Source of the DNA: Epsilonproteobacteria bacterium UBA4036
GTDB lineage: Bacteria; Campylobacterota; Campylobacteria; Campylobacterales; Arcobacteraceae
Direction of reading: 5' to 3'
Length of the DNA stretch: 64,000 bases
Assembly (NCBI GenBank): GCA_002382325.1
Contig: DGAG01000015.1
Location: forward strand, 1 to 64,000
Shown here: positions 25,511 through 34,395 of the stretch, piece by piece
How positions within the stretch are numbered: the stretch's first letter is position 1
Layout: the number at the start of each line of letters is the position of its first letter
The notes under the pieces: model-generated
Database searches by the model: none
What the model was told of the DNA's origin: nothing
What the model saw: the letters and a program-made list of their open reading frames with translations, nothing else
Position numbers and translations under genes: made by a program

Positions 25511-26254
25511 ATGCAGGATGAAAACAAGCTTAAACCTCTCTCTTTATGGAAACAAATAAAAGAAGATTTTGGCGTACCTAAACTCAATGACCCCGCACTG
25601 GAATCAACCGTAGAGTTATTTTTCAGTTATCCTGGGGTTTGGGCGATTATTAACTACCGAATTGCCAATCGACTCTATCGAAAAAATTGGAAAAATCTTG
25701 CACGAATCATCAGTGGTATCAGCCAGTTTCTGACGAATATGGACATTCATCCTGCGTGTACCATTGGTCGTCGTGTCTTTATTGACCATGGCATTGGTGT
25801 GGTTATTGGCGCAACAACTATTATTGAAGATGATGTACTGATTTACCAAGGAGTTACACTAGGCGGGGTGAGTTTAAACAAAGGAAAACGACACCCCACT
25901 GTTAAATCCAACAGTGTTATTGGCAGCGGTGCAAAAGTATTAGGCAATATTACGGTGGGAAAAAATTGTAAAATCGGTGCTAATTCTGTGGTCATTTGTG
26001 ATGTGCCTAAAAATTGTACTGCTGTGGGTGTTCCTGCAAAAATTATCAAACGAGAAGAGGATAAAAACTCTAAACTTTCACACGATAATTTACCCGATAT
26101 CACCAAAGAGATGTTTACGTATTTACTGGAAAGAATTGCGATTTTAGAACAAACGTTACGCGACAAAAAAGTTATTGATATGAGTGAAAAAGATAAAGAA
26201 CTTGAAGATGTTTATGAAAAATTTGTCATAGCGATGAACTCCATTAAAAAATGA
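25511..26254 (+). CDS. cysE: Serine O-acetyltransferase
   Basis: A 247-residue acetyltransferase making O-acetylserine for cysteine synthesis. An N-terminal helical domain (about 1-75) is followed by left-handed beta-helix hexapeptide repeats at about 75-180 (DIHPACTIGRR, FIDHGIGVVIGATT, YQGVTLGGVSLNKGKRHP). The C-terminus is longer than in compact homologues and charged. It lies 1 bp after speA and overlaps the next gene by ATGA. Confidence 0.95.
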   Translation: MQDENKLKPLSLWKQIKEDFGVPKLNDPALESTVELFFSYPGVWAIINYRIANRLYRKNWKNLARIISGISQFLTNMDIHPACTIGRRVFIDHGIGVVIGATTIIEDDVLIYQGVTLGGVSLNKGKRHPTVKSNSVIGSGAKVLGNITVGKNCKIGANSVVICDVPKNCTAVGVPAKIIKREEDKNSKLSHDNLPDITKEMFTYLLERIAILEQTLRDKKVIDMSEKDKELEDVYEKFVIAMNSIKK

Positions 26255-26997
26255 TTTTAGAACTTCTTCTTTTTGGGGCACTTACTGGTTTCATCTCAGG
26301 TTTTTTTGGAGTCGGAGGGGGCATGGTTTTAGTGCCTTTACTGCTTTACGCTTCATTTGATATGAAACAAGCCGTTGCTATTTCTATTATGCAAATGGTC
26401 TTTAGCTCAATTTTTGGCTCTTTTTTAAACTTCAAAAATAAACTGTTGCAAATCAAAGATGGATTGCTTGTAGGTATTGGCGGTTTTTTAGGAGGTCTTC
26501 AAAGCAGTTTTATTTTAAAAACACTTTCAAGTCAAACCTTACAATATTTGTTTATAGCTGTCGTGATATTTGCCATTTATAAAGTCGGGTTTACAAAAGT
26601 GAGTGAAGAAGCCACTTTACATAAAAAACACAACCCATTTATGCTTTTTATTGTGGGCTTAATTATTGGAATGATTGCCATGAGTATTGGGGTGGGTGGT
26701 TCTATTATGTTAACACCTATTTTAGTCGGGTTTTTATATTATAACATCAAAGAAGCCACCTCATTAGCGCTTTTTTTTATTATTTTCAGCTCAATGGCGG
26801 GGTTTATCTCTTTATCTTTGAGTGGTCAAATGCTTTTTTATGAAGGAACTCTTGTCGGACTCGCCTCTTTAATTGGAGTTTTTTTTGGCATTAAAGCCAA
26901 AGCTATTACGCATATTCAATCGTATAAAAAATATACTTTGCTTATGTACAGCATGATTTTGCTCTCAATGCTTTATAAAACATTTGTATCGCACTAA
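26251..26997 (+). CDS. TauE/SafE family membrane transporter
   Basis: A 248-residue membrane protein with about eight helices and the duplicated TauE/SafE signature: GFISGFFGVGGGMVLVPLLL near 13-32 and IGMIAMSIGVGGSIMLTPIL near 138-157. The family exports sulfite, sulfoacetate or other small anions. Translation is coupled to cysE by a 4-bp overlap, which would suit a sulfur-related role, though this is inference. Its stop overlaps that of the convergent CBS-GGDEF gene (CTAA). Confidence 0.88.
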   Translation: MILELLLFGALTGFISGFFGVGGGMVLVPLLLYASFDMKQAVAISIMQMVFSSIFGSFLNFKNKLLQIKDGLLVGIGGFLGGLQSSFILKTLSSQTLQYLFIAVVIFAIYKVGFTKVSEEATLHKKHNPFMLFIVGLIIGMIAMSIGVGGSIMLTPILVGFLYYNIKEATSLALFFIIFSSMAGFISLSLSGQMLFYEGTLVGLASLIGVFFGIKAKAITHIQSYKKYTLLMYSMILLSMLYKTFVSH

Positions 26998-28331
26998 AAA
27001 GCTATTTCAACTCTGTTTTTGCCCTCTTTTTTAGCTTGATACATCGCTTGATCGGCTCTTGCTAAAAGAGATTGCAAAGTATCATCAGTTTGAAATTGGG
27101 CTATGCCAAAACTGCAACTGACGTTTTTGATGCTATCAAAGGTTAACGCATGAATCAATTTTCGTATCTTTTCAGAGGCCTCGTGCGCTTGTGAAATATT
27201 GGTATGAGGATAAATAATAATAAACTCCTCTCCTCCCCAACGACATGCCAAATCCGTTGTTCGTATGGTATTTTTAACCACTCCAGCAATACGTTGCAAA
27301 ACAATATCTCCTGTAATATGTCCATACGTATCATTAATTTGTTTAAAATTATCAACATCAAATAACACAACGGAAAATGGCTCACTGTTATAACGCTGAA
27401 CTCTTGAAATCTCTTCTTTAAGTTTTTGTTCAAATTTAACCCGATTGTACAAGGAAGTGAGTTTATCCACTGTTGCTAATTGCTCTAATTGCAAGGCTTT
27501 GGATTGCAGTAAATTATTGACAGATGACAGATGCAATTTTTCATCACGCATAAAATCAGCCCATTTAGAATAGATTCTTCCCACCAACTCTTCTTGTGTA
27601 ATTTGCCCGACGATATTGCCATCATAGTCTTCGACAATGAGTCGTTTAAAGTTTTGTTCTTGAATAAATTTTAACGATTGCGCTATGGTTGTGGTATGTT
27701 TGATGGTTTGTAAAGGTGAGGTCATATATGTCGAGATAGGTTGTTCTAAATCTTTGGCTTCACCAAAAAGTTTGACCACATCTTTGGTGGTGATTATCCC
27801 CACGGCTTTTTCCTCTTCAAAAAGAATCACACAATCATAAATATTGTCATCCATTAAAGCAATGACCTCTTTTGTGGACAAATGAGAACTTGCTCGTTTA
27901 ATGTAGGAACTGATCAACAAATCACTGAGCGTTCTTTTTTCAAGAAGCAGTTTAGGATCAACACTGGAAATGATGTCATAATACGAAACAAACCCGCATA
28001 ATGCTTGTTCTTCATTGACCAAACAAATGCACGTACAATTGGAACTGATATTTTGCACCGCTTCTTGAATAGAGGTTTCATAATTAATAGAAAACACCGT
28101 ATCGTATTTGATATGTTGAATGGGCGTATCAAAGCTGATATTATCGGCTTTAAGTCGAATCAAATCATTGGCTTTTAAAATGCCAAAACTCTTTTTGGTT
28201 TGGGACAATACAATCACATCACGATGATTTTCTTGATACATCAACGTAATGGCTTCTTTGATGGTTTGAGTATCGTTTATTGTTACCACATCTTTAGTTG
28301 CAATATCAATCAGTTTGGGAATTTGACTCAT
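26994..28331 (-). CDS. Diguanylate cyclase with tandem CBS domains
   Basis: A 445-residue soluble c-di-GMP synthase. Residues 1-260 form four CBS motifs, i.e. two Bateman modules (for example MYQENHRDVIVLSQ and FIQEQNFKRLIVEDYDG), likely to sense adenine nucleotides. Residues 280-445 form a GGDEF domain with active site GGEEF near 365-369. An inhibitory RxxD site (RTTD) lies five residues before it, so product feedback is expected. No membrane segment. The gene is monocistronic with a promoter region shared, divergently, with uvrA. Confidence 0.92.
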   Translation of the reverse strand: MSQIPKLIDIATKDVVTINDTQTIKEAITLMYQENHRDVIVLSQTKKSFGILKANDLIRLKADNISFDTPIQHIKYDTVFSINYETSIQEAVQNISSNCTCICLVNEEQALCGFVSYYDIISSVDPKLLLEKRTLSDLLISSYIKRASSHLSTKEVIALMDDNIYDCVILFEEEKAVGIITTKDVVKLFGEAKDLEQPISTYMTSPLQTIKHTTTIAQSLKFIQEQNFKRLIVEDYDGNIVGQITQEELVGRIYSKWADFMRDEKLHLSSVNNLLQSKALQLEQLATVDKLTSLYNRVKFEQKLKEEISRVQRYNSEPFSVVLFDVDNFKQINDTYGHITGDIVLQRIAGVVKNTIRTTDLACRWGGEEFIIIYPHTNISQAHEASEKIRKLIHALTFDSIKNVSCSFGIAQFQTDDTLQSLLARADQAMYQAKKEGKNRVEIAF

Positions 28332-28463
28332 ATGATGTTCCTTTAAGCTCTTTTTTTAATTATAGCTGAGTTTAGATAAAAATAATAACTTTTATTATGA
28401 TTTATTTTATGTTAAAAAAGAAGTTAACTTTTAAAACACAACTTTATTTTGGTATTACTTTGG

Positions 28464-28469
28464 TATAAT
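28464..28469 (+). promoter_or_regulatory. -10 box of uvrA
   Basis: A perfect TATAAT in the context TTTGGTATAATC, 26 bp before the uvrA ATG, with AGAGGA as ribosome binding site. A 10-bp palindrome AAGTTAACTT (28421-28430) lies about 35 bp further upstream and could be an operator; this is not proven. Confidence 0.6.
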
Positions 28470-28494
28470 CGCTATTTTTTAAAAGAGGATACTT

Positions 28495-31320
28495 ATGACC
28501 AATTCAATCAAAATTTTTAATGCGTGTGAAAATAATTTAAAAAATATCAACTTAGAAATCCCTAAAAACAAACTTATCGTATTTACAGGGCTTAGCGGAA
28601 GTGGGAAGTCCACTTTGGCTTTTGATACGCTTTATGCAGAAGGACAAAGACGATATATTGAATCACTCTCAGCGTATGCTCGACAATTTTTGGATAAAGT
28701 GGGCAAACCCGATGTGGAACGAATTGAAGGGTTAACCCCAGCCATTGCCATTGACCAAAAAACCACTTCTAAAAACCCTCGTTCAACCGTAGGTACCATT
28801 ACTGAAGTGTATGATTATTTGCGTTTATTGTATGCAAGAATTGGAAAACAACATTGTCATCAGTGTGGTAAACCCATCTCTCATATGAGTTCAAGTGATG
28901 TTATTGCACAAGTATTGAATTTACCTCCCGAGTCAAAAATTGTGATTTTATCGCCTATTATTAATCGTAAAAAAGGAAGCTTTGCGGATTTGCTTGAAAG
29001 CTTACGTAACAAAGGGTATGTCAGAGCCATGATTGATGGAGTGATGGTGCGATTGGATGAAGAGATAGAATTGGCAAAAACCCAAATGCACACCATTAAA
29101 GTCGTTATTGACCGTGTGGTTGTCAATGAAGAGAATCACCAACGAATTGCCCAAGATGTCGAAAAAGGATTAAAAGAGAGTTTTGGAGAGCTTGAAATTG
29201 AAGTGATGAACCACGAAGAAGTGGGTTTAAGCGATAAACATATTCACTACAGTGAACACATGGCGTGTTTTGATTGTAAAATCTCATTTGAACCACTTGA
29301 ACCTTTGAGTTTTTCTTTTAACTCTCCCAAAGGAGCTTGTCCCTCATGCGATGGTTTGGGAATTCGATTTTCATTGGATATGAAAAAAATCATCAATGAA
29401 GAGTTAAGTATCGAAGAAGGTGCGGTTAAAATCATTTATGGTTTTAACAAAGGGTATTACTTTAAAATGATGAAAGCCTTTTGTGAAGCTGCTAATATTG
29501 ACACCCATAAACGCTTTGGTGATTTGGAAGAACATCATAAAAAAGCCATTTTACACGGTGGAGTGGAAGAGGCTCGTTTTTTATGGAAACGCCATAAATT
29601 GGTGCGAAAATGGGAAGGTGTGGTTAAAATTGCTTACGATATGATCAAAGAAGAGAAAGATTTAGCCGATTATATGACCGAAAAAACATGCAGTGATTGC
29701 AAAGGAAATCGTTTACGTCCTGCTTCACAAGCCGTTAAAGTGGCAAACAAAACCATTGCTGAAATCATCTCTATGCCCATTGAAAACAGCCATGAATTTT
29801 TTCAAGACGAAACAAATTTCAGCTATTTAAGCCAACAGTTTAAAATGATTGCCTCTCCTATTTTAAAAGAGATAAAAGAGCGAATCTTTTTCTTACACGA
29901 TGTGGGATTGGGTTACATCACACTTGGACGAGATGCAAGAACCATCAGTGGAGGAGAAGCTCAACGAATACGTGTGGCTTCACAAATTGGTTCAGGGCTA
30001 ACAGGCGTAATGTATGTTTTAGATGAACCCTCTATTGGTCTGCATGAACGAGACACCAACAAACTCATAAAAACCCTTCGAGCCTTACAAGAAAAAGGCA
30101 ATACCGTAATCGTGGTTGAACATGACAAGGAGACCATTCAAGCGGCAGATTTTATTGTTGATATTGGTCCAAATGCCGGGAAATTTGGGGGTGAAATTGT
30201 TTTTGCTGGAACATTGGATAAAATGAAAAAAGCCAAAACACTCACCGCCCAATACGTCACAAATAAAAAGAAAATTGATTACTATTATGCCAGAGATCAA
30301 GAAGAGTTTATTGAAATTCAAGATGTTACGTTAAATAACATCAAAGATTTAAGTGTAAAAATTCCGCTAAAAAACTTGTGTGTCATCACAGGAGTAAGTG
30401 GGAGCGGTAAAAGTTCACTGATTTTACAAACCCTACTTCCTGTGGCAAAAGAGCTGCTCAATCACGCCAGAAAAGTCAAAAAAGTTGATGGCGTAACCAT
30501 TGAAGGCTTAGAAAAACTTGACAAAGTTATCTACTTAGATCAAAGCCCCATTGGACGAACACCACGAAGTAATCCAGCTACGTATACAGGACTTATGGAT
30601 GAAATACGAACACTGTTTTCAAAAACCAAAGAGGCACAATTACGAGGGTATGCCATTGGACGATTCTCTTTTAATGTCAAAGGCGGTCGATGTGAGAAGT
30701 GTCAAGGAGAGGGAGAAATCAAAATCGAAATGCACTTCTTACCCGATATTATGGTTAAATGTGATGACTGTCATGGAAAACGATACAACGCTCAAACTTT
30801 AGAGATTTTATACAAAGGCAAAAGCATTGCCGATGTCTTGGATATGAGTGTTTCAGAAGCCTTAGAGTTTTTTACCAAAGTGCCCAAAATCAAAGCGAAA
30901 CTTCAAACGCTTAATGATGTCGGTCTTGGTTACATCACCTTAGGACAAAATGCCGTTACGTTAAGTGGAGGAGAAGCCCAACGAATTAAACTCTCCAAAG
31001 AGTTAAGTAAAAAAGATACAGGTAATACACTGTATGTGCTAGATGAACCCACCACAGGATTGCACTTTGCCGATGTGGACAGACTCATAAAAGTGCTTCA
31101 CCATTTGGTCGATTTAGGCAACTCTGTATTGGTTATTGAACACAATATGGATATTATCAAAAATGCCGATTGGATTATCGATATGGGACCAGAAGGCGGA
31201 AGCAAAGGGGGACTTATCGTCGATACAGGAACGCCTCAACAAATCGCTCAAAACCACAAGAAAAGTGGTTCACATACAGGCTATTATTTGGAAAAAGAGC
31301 TCAAAGATTTAAAACGATAA
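28495..31320 (+). CDS. uvrA: Excinuclease ABC subunit A
   Basis: A 941-residue DNA damage sensor of nucleotide excision repair. It contains two ABC ATPase modules, with Walker A GLSGSGKST at 32-40 and GVSGSGKSS near 633-641, and two ABC signatures (TISGGEAQRIRVAS near 483 and TLSGGEAQRIKLS near 822). Zinc-binding CxxC pairs include CHQCG near 122, CFDCK/CPSCD near 260-285 and CEKCQGEGE/CDDCHG near 735-765. Length and order are standard. Confidence 0.98.
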   Translation: MTNSIKIFNACENNLKNINLEIPKNKLIVFTGLSGSGKSTLAFDTLYAEGQRRYIESLSAYARQFLDKVGKPDVERIEGLTPAIAIDQKTTSKNPRSTVGTITEVYDYLRLLYARIGKQHCHQCGKPISHMSSSDVIAQVLNLPPESKIVILSPIINRKKGSFADLLESLRNKGYVRAMIDGVMVRLDEEIELAKTQMHTIKVVIDRVVVNEENHQRIAQDVEKGLKESFGELEIEVMNHEEVGLSDKHIHYSEHMACFDCKISFEPLEPLSFSFNSPKGACPSCDGLGIRFSLDMKKIINEELSIEEGAVKIIYGFNKGYYFKMMKAFCEAANIDTHKRFGDLEEHHKKAILHGGVEEARFLWKRHKLVRKWEGVVKIAYDMIKEEKDLADYMTEKTCSDCKGNRLRPASQAVKVANKTIAEIISMPIENSHEFFQDETNFSYLSQQFKMIASPILKEIKERIFFLHDVGLGYITLGRDARTISGGEAQRIRVASQIGSGLTGVMYVLDEPSIGLHERDTNKLIKTLRALQEKGNTVIVVEHDKETIQAADFIVDIGPNAGKFGGEIVFAGTLDKMKKAKTLTAQYVTNKKKIDYYYARDQEEFIEIQDVTLNNIKDLSVKIPLKNLCVITGVSGSGKSSLILQTLLPVAKELLNHARKVKKVDGVTIEGLEKLDKVIYLDQSPIGRTPRSNPATYTGLMDEIRTLFSKTKEAQLRGYAIGRFSFNVKGGRCEKCQGEGEIKIEMHFLPDIMVKCDDCHGKRYNAQTLEILYKGKSIADVLDMSVSEALEFFTKVPKIKAKLQTLNDVGLGYITLGQNAVTLSGGEAQRIKLSKELSKKDTGNTLYVLDEPTTGLHFADVDRLIKVLHHLVDLGNSVLVIEHNMDIIKNADWIIDMGPEGGSKGGLIVDTGTPQQIAQNHKKSGSHTGYYLEKELKDLKR

Positions 31321-31345
31321 GCAGTGTAATCAAAGATTACTCTGC
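31321..31345. terminator. Hairpin between uvrA and the 203-residue gene
   Basis: GCAG-T-GTAATC and GATTAC-T-CTGC form an 11-position stem with one T-T mismatch around an AAA loop, directly after the uvrA stop. A T run does not follow immediately on either strand, so its terminator strength is uncertain. Nearly the same hairpin occurs at 34054-34074 in opposite orientation. Confidence 0.4.
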
Positions 31346-31359
31346 TGTAATGACTTCAT

Positions 31360-31971
31360 TTATTTTCTTTTTTTCTTTTTTCTCGTATTATTTATTTTGT
31401 AGGTACTTTTATACAAATTAGAAATTAAACTGCTTGAAATTTTATACATATTTAAAATGATTTCTCTCGTATCTTTTTCGGATTTTAGTTTTGTTTTTTC
31501 ATACATATCTAAAAGTTGCAAATAGTTTATATTTTTTAAAAAAGGATACAAGAAAACGGATTTTTCCTCTTCAATAATCCATTCACTTAAAAGGCAAATT
31601 ATCATAAGTTCTGGCATCCACTTTTGACCATTTTTAAGATTATTTTCCAATCCTTTAACTAAACTGTCATAGTAAATCATTAAAGGTTCTTCTTGTTTTG
31701 CCAAAATCTTCAACGCAGCGTTTTTATGCATATTGGCAATGATACTTCTCAAGTAACTTGAACTTACCACACACTCTTGAAGTTGTAAAAGTAGTGTTCT
31801 TAAAATATTGGTGATGAAAATATTTTCTTCATCATCACCAATACAATGATAGATCTCTCCTTTATCAAGTTTTTCAAAATACTCTTCAAGCGTTGTTCGT
31901 ATAAATACCAACAACGCTTCTGTTTTTTGTTCTCGTAAAAGTTTGGGTTTTATTCTTTTTTGAGGTTGCAT
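31360..31971 (-). CDS. Hypothetical protein, 203 residues, paired with an MCP
   Basis: No family recognised. The protein is soluble and predicted all-helical, starting with a basic stretch (PQKRIKPKLLREQK) and ending in a run of lysine/arginine (RKKKKRK) encoded by a T-rich tract on the + strand. Its ATG is 9 bp after the stop of the chemoreceptor gene upstream, so the two are probably one transcript, hinting at a role beside that receptor. No signal peptide. Confidence 0.65.
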   Translation of the reverse strand: MQPQKRIKPKLLREQKTEALLVFIRTTLEEYFEKLDKGEIYHCIGDDEENIFITNILRTLLLQLQECVVSSSYLRSIIANMHKNAALKILAKQEEPLMIYYDSLVKGLENNLKNGQKWMPELMIICLLSEWIIEEEKSVFLYPFLKNINYLQLLDMYEKTKLKSEKDTREIILNMYKISSSLISNLYKSTYKINNTRKKKKRK

Positions 31972-31980
31972 TTTTATATC

Positions 31981-33948
31981 TTAAAAGCTTTCCCAATTAT
32001 TATCATTTTTTTTCTCTATAGTTGGATTTTTTTTATTTTCCAAAGCAGGACTTACTGCCTCTTTTTTTTCCATACTTTTAGCTTTAACTTCATTTTTCCC
32101 AATAAATTCTTTTTTATTTGCATCACTAACAACTAATTTGGCAATTTCATCCGTTAAAACCGCAATATCATGTGCTTGCGAAGCGACCATCGCATTTTGT
32201 TGAGTTTGTTGGTCAAGTTGATTTACCGCATCATTGATTTGTTCTATTCCTAAAAGTTGTTCTTTTGAAGCCCCTTCAATATTAGAAATCAAACCAATAG
32301 TTTGTGAAATATTCTCATTGAGTTGTTTATATCCCTTAATCATATTTCCCGCAATACTTTTCCCCTGATTGGCTTTTTGTGTTGCATTCTCAACCAATGT
32401 TTTAATCTCTTTAGCAGCTTCTGCTGAACGTGATGCCAAATTCCGAACCTCTTGAGCAACAACCGCAAACCCTTTTCCTGCTTCTCCTGCAGTTGCGGCC
32501 TCAACTGCGGCATTTAAGCTTAAAATATTGGTTTGAAATGCAATTTGGTCAATAACTGAAATGGCTTCATTAATGGCTGTAACTTGCGCATTAATTTCAT
32601 CCATAGAGATATTGGTTTGATTGGCTAATTTTTCTCCTTCTTGAGCTGATTGAGTTACATTACTTGAAAAACTTGCCATTTTAGCAATATTATCAGTCGT
32701 ACTTCTAATATTTGAAGTAATTTGTTCCAAGGCTGCTGCTGTTTCTTCTAAAGAACTCGCCGCTTCATTGGAACTGGCATTAAGCTTATCAACATTTCCA
32801 AGTAGTATATTTGAACTCTCGTCCAAAGTTAAGCCATTGGATTTATTTTCCACTAACATTTGAGTAATAGAATCTCCTAAAATATTTACTCCGTTTGAAA
32901 GCTTTAAAAGATGTTCTTTCAATCCTTTTTGATCAATTTTATTTACGTAAGAATATTTTGAATACTCTTCTAAAATATTAAGTACATTATCAATATTATT
33001 TTCGAAATTATCTGCCATTTTATTTAAAACAATTTTTAATTCCATTAAAGAGGGATTTGAAACATTTGTATTGAGTCGTTGACTTAAATCACCATTTTCG
33101 AATTCGCCCAAAACTGCAATAGTTTCATCGATAAGCTTTCTATCTTCTTCTATACCTTTTTGAGTTTTGATAATATTGTCGTTGACCACTTTTGACATTT
33201 CTCCAAATTCATCTTTGGAGTTTATACTGATAAGTTCAACTTTATTAGATTCTCTATTTAAAAATGAAAAGAAAGAAGATAGTCCATTTCTAAATAATTC
33301 CAATTTATTTGATATATCTACAATAATCATATATGCTAAAAACAAAATAATACACAAAGCAAGAGTTATTGTAATAATTGTTGTAATTTTACTGGTTTGA
33401 TAAATTTCATAGGCTACTTCTGTTTCATGTTTAGCAACTGCTAATTGCAATGAAATTAATGCTGAAATCTTTTCCCCTATGGGATCAATATTTGAATATA
33501 AATCTTCAATAGTTATTTTAGTTAGTAAATCTAAATCTCTATTTTTACAGGCATCTTTTATTCTTTGTGCCGTAACATCTCCTAATTTCATAAGATTTCC
33601 CACTTCATCCGCTAATACGGCTTCTTCTGGTGTCAAGGTTGTTGCAATATAAGCCTGCCAATTTTTTTGTATTTTGACTTGAGCTCTTTCTATATTTGAA
33701 ATACAACTTTCAAAGTTAAAATTTCCATTTCGTGTTTGATGAGTTGTATCAACAATATTAACCGCATATTCATCAGCAATAATCTTTAACTGTTCCAAAG
33801 GAACAACTCTATCGTTATAAACGGTTTCAAGTCCATTATTAACTTTTTTTAACTGAACTAACCCCATTATTCCAACAATACCCAATGCAATTAATGCCAC
33901 TAATGCTAAAATTGACAACTTCATTTTTGTCTTTATATTTTGAAACAT
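31981..33948 (-). CDS. Methyl-accepting chemotaxis protein with CheR-tether-like C-terminus
   Basis: A 655-residue inner-membrane chemoreceptor. A first membrane helix (about 10-32) and a second (about 190-210) bracket a periplasmic four-helix-bundle sensor. HAMP-like and coiled-coil segments follow, then the signalling domain with the conserved hairpin tip AFQTNILSLNAAVEAATAG and GKGFAVVAQEVRNLA at about 460-500. The tail is a 35-residue flexible Lys/Glu-rich linker ending NWESF, close to the NWETF pentapeptide that tethers CheR/CheB in enteric receptors. The ligand cannot be told. It precedes the 203-residue gene by 9 bp. Confidence 0.93.
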   Translation of the reverse strand: MFQNIKTKMKLSILALVALIALGIVGIMGLVQLKKVNNGLETVYNDRVVPLEQLKIIADEYAVNIVDTTHQTRNGNFNFESCISNIERAQVKIQKNWQAYIATTLTPEEAVLADEVGNLMKLGDVTAQRIKDACKNRDLDLLTKITIEDLYSNIDPIGEKISALISLQLAVAKHETEVAYEIYQTSKITTIITITLALCIILFLAYMIIVDISNKLELFRNGLSSFFSFLNRESNKVELISINSKDEFGEMSKVVNDNIIKTQKGIEEDRKLIDETIAVLGEFENGDLSQRLNTNVSNPSLMELKIVLNKMADNFENNIDNVLNILEEYSKYSYVNKIDQKGLKEHLLKLSNGVNILGDSITQMLVENKSNGLTLDESSNILLGNVDKLNASSNEAASSLEETAAALEQITSNIRSTTDNIAKMASFSSNVTQSAQEGEKLANQTNISMDEINAQVTAINEAISVIDQIAFQTNILSLNAAVEAATAGEAGKGFAVVAQEVRNLASRSAEAAKEIKTLVENATQKANQGKSIAGNMIKGYKQLNENISQTIGLISNIEGASKEQLLGIEQINDAVNQLDQQTQQNAMVASQAHDIAVLTDEIAKLVVSDANKKEFIGKNEVKAKSMEKKEAVSPALENKKNPTIEKKNDNNWESF

Positions 33949-34395
33949 TCTTTTCCTTTTATACTATACTTATATTAGATATAAGTTATACTTGCGTATC
34001 TCATTCATCAAATACGTATACGTCTATTTATATTTTAATATTTTATCAATTACGAGTAATCTTTTGATTACACTCATTGAAATTTTATGAATAGATTTAC
34101 TGTCTTTTTTTTAAATAAAATATTGAGTTAAGTTATATCACATTATTTCTTTGTCACATTGAAATAGTAACATACAAATATAAAGGAAATAAATATTTTT
34201 AAAAATAATTATATAATTTTATTTCACTTTTATTTATATTATTATTGAGATATTTTGAGAGAGCTACAAAACAAAAAAATTTTTAACCTTGAATGTTTTT
34301 TTCTTAATTTTCATATTCTTAAAATTGATAGTTCAGAGTTTTTTAAAGAAAAATAAACTGTTGCTTATTTTACAGTCCCTTTTATTTATACTATT
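33949..34395. other. Intergenic region, 447 bp, between MCP and HD-GYP genes
   Basis: Very A+T-rich with no supportable gene. It holds the MCP promoter region on the minus strand (AAAAGGAAAAG ribosome binding site and a TATAGT box, 33963-33968 on the + strand numbering) and a hairpin at 34054-34074 (GAGTAATC-loop-GATTACACT). No other structure is convincing. Confidence 0.6.

Noticed and set aside
28421..28430. LexA-type SOS box at the AAGTTAACTT palindrome before uvrA
   Set aside because: A perfect palindrome, but very short A+T-rich palindromes are expected by chance and no second copy is seen; LexA is generally absent from this phylum.
31366..31390. T-rich tract at the 3' end of the 203-residue gene as a phase-variation tract
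   Set aside because: The T runs are broken by C and only alter the last few Lys/Arg codons, so slippage would have little effect.
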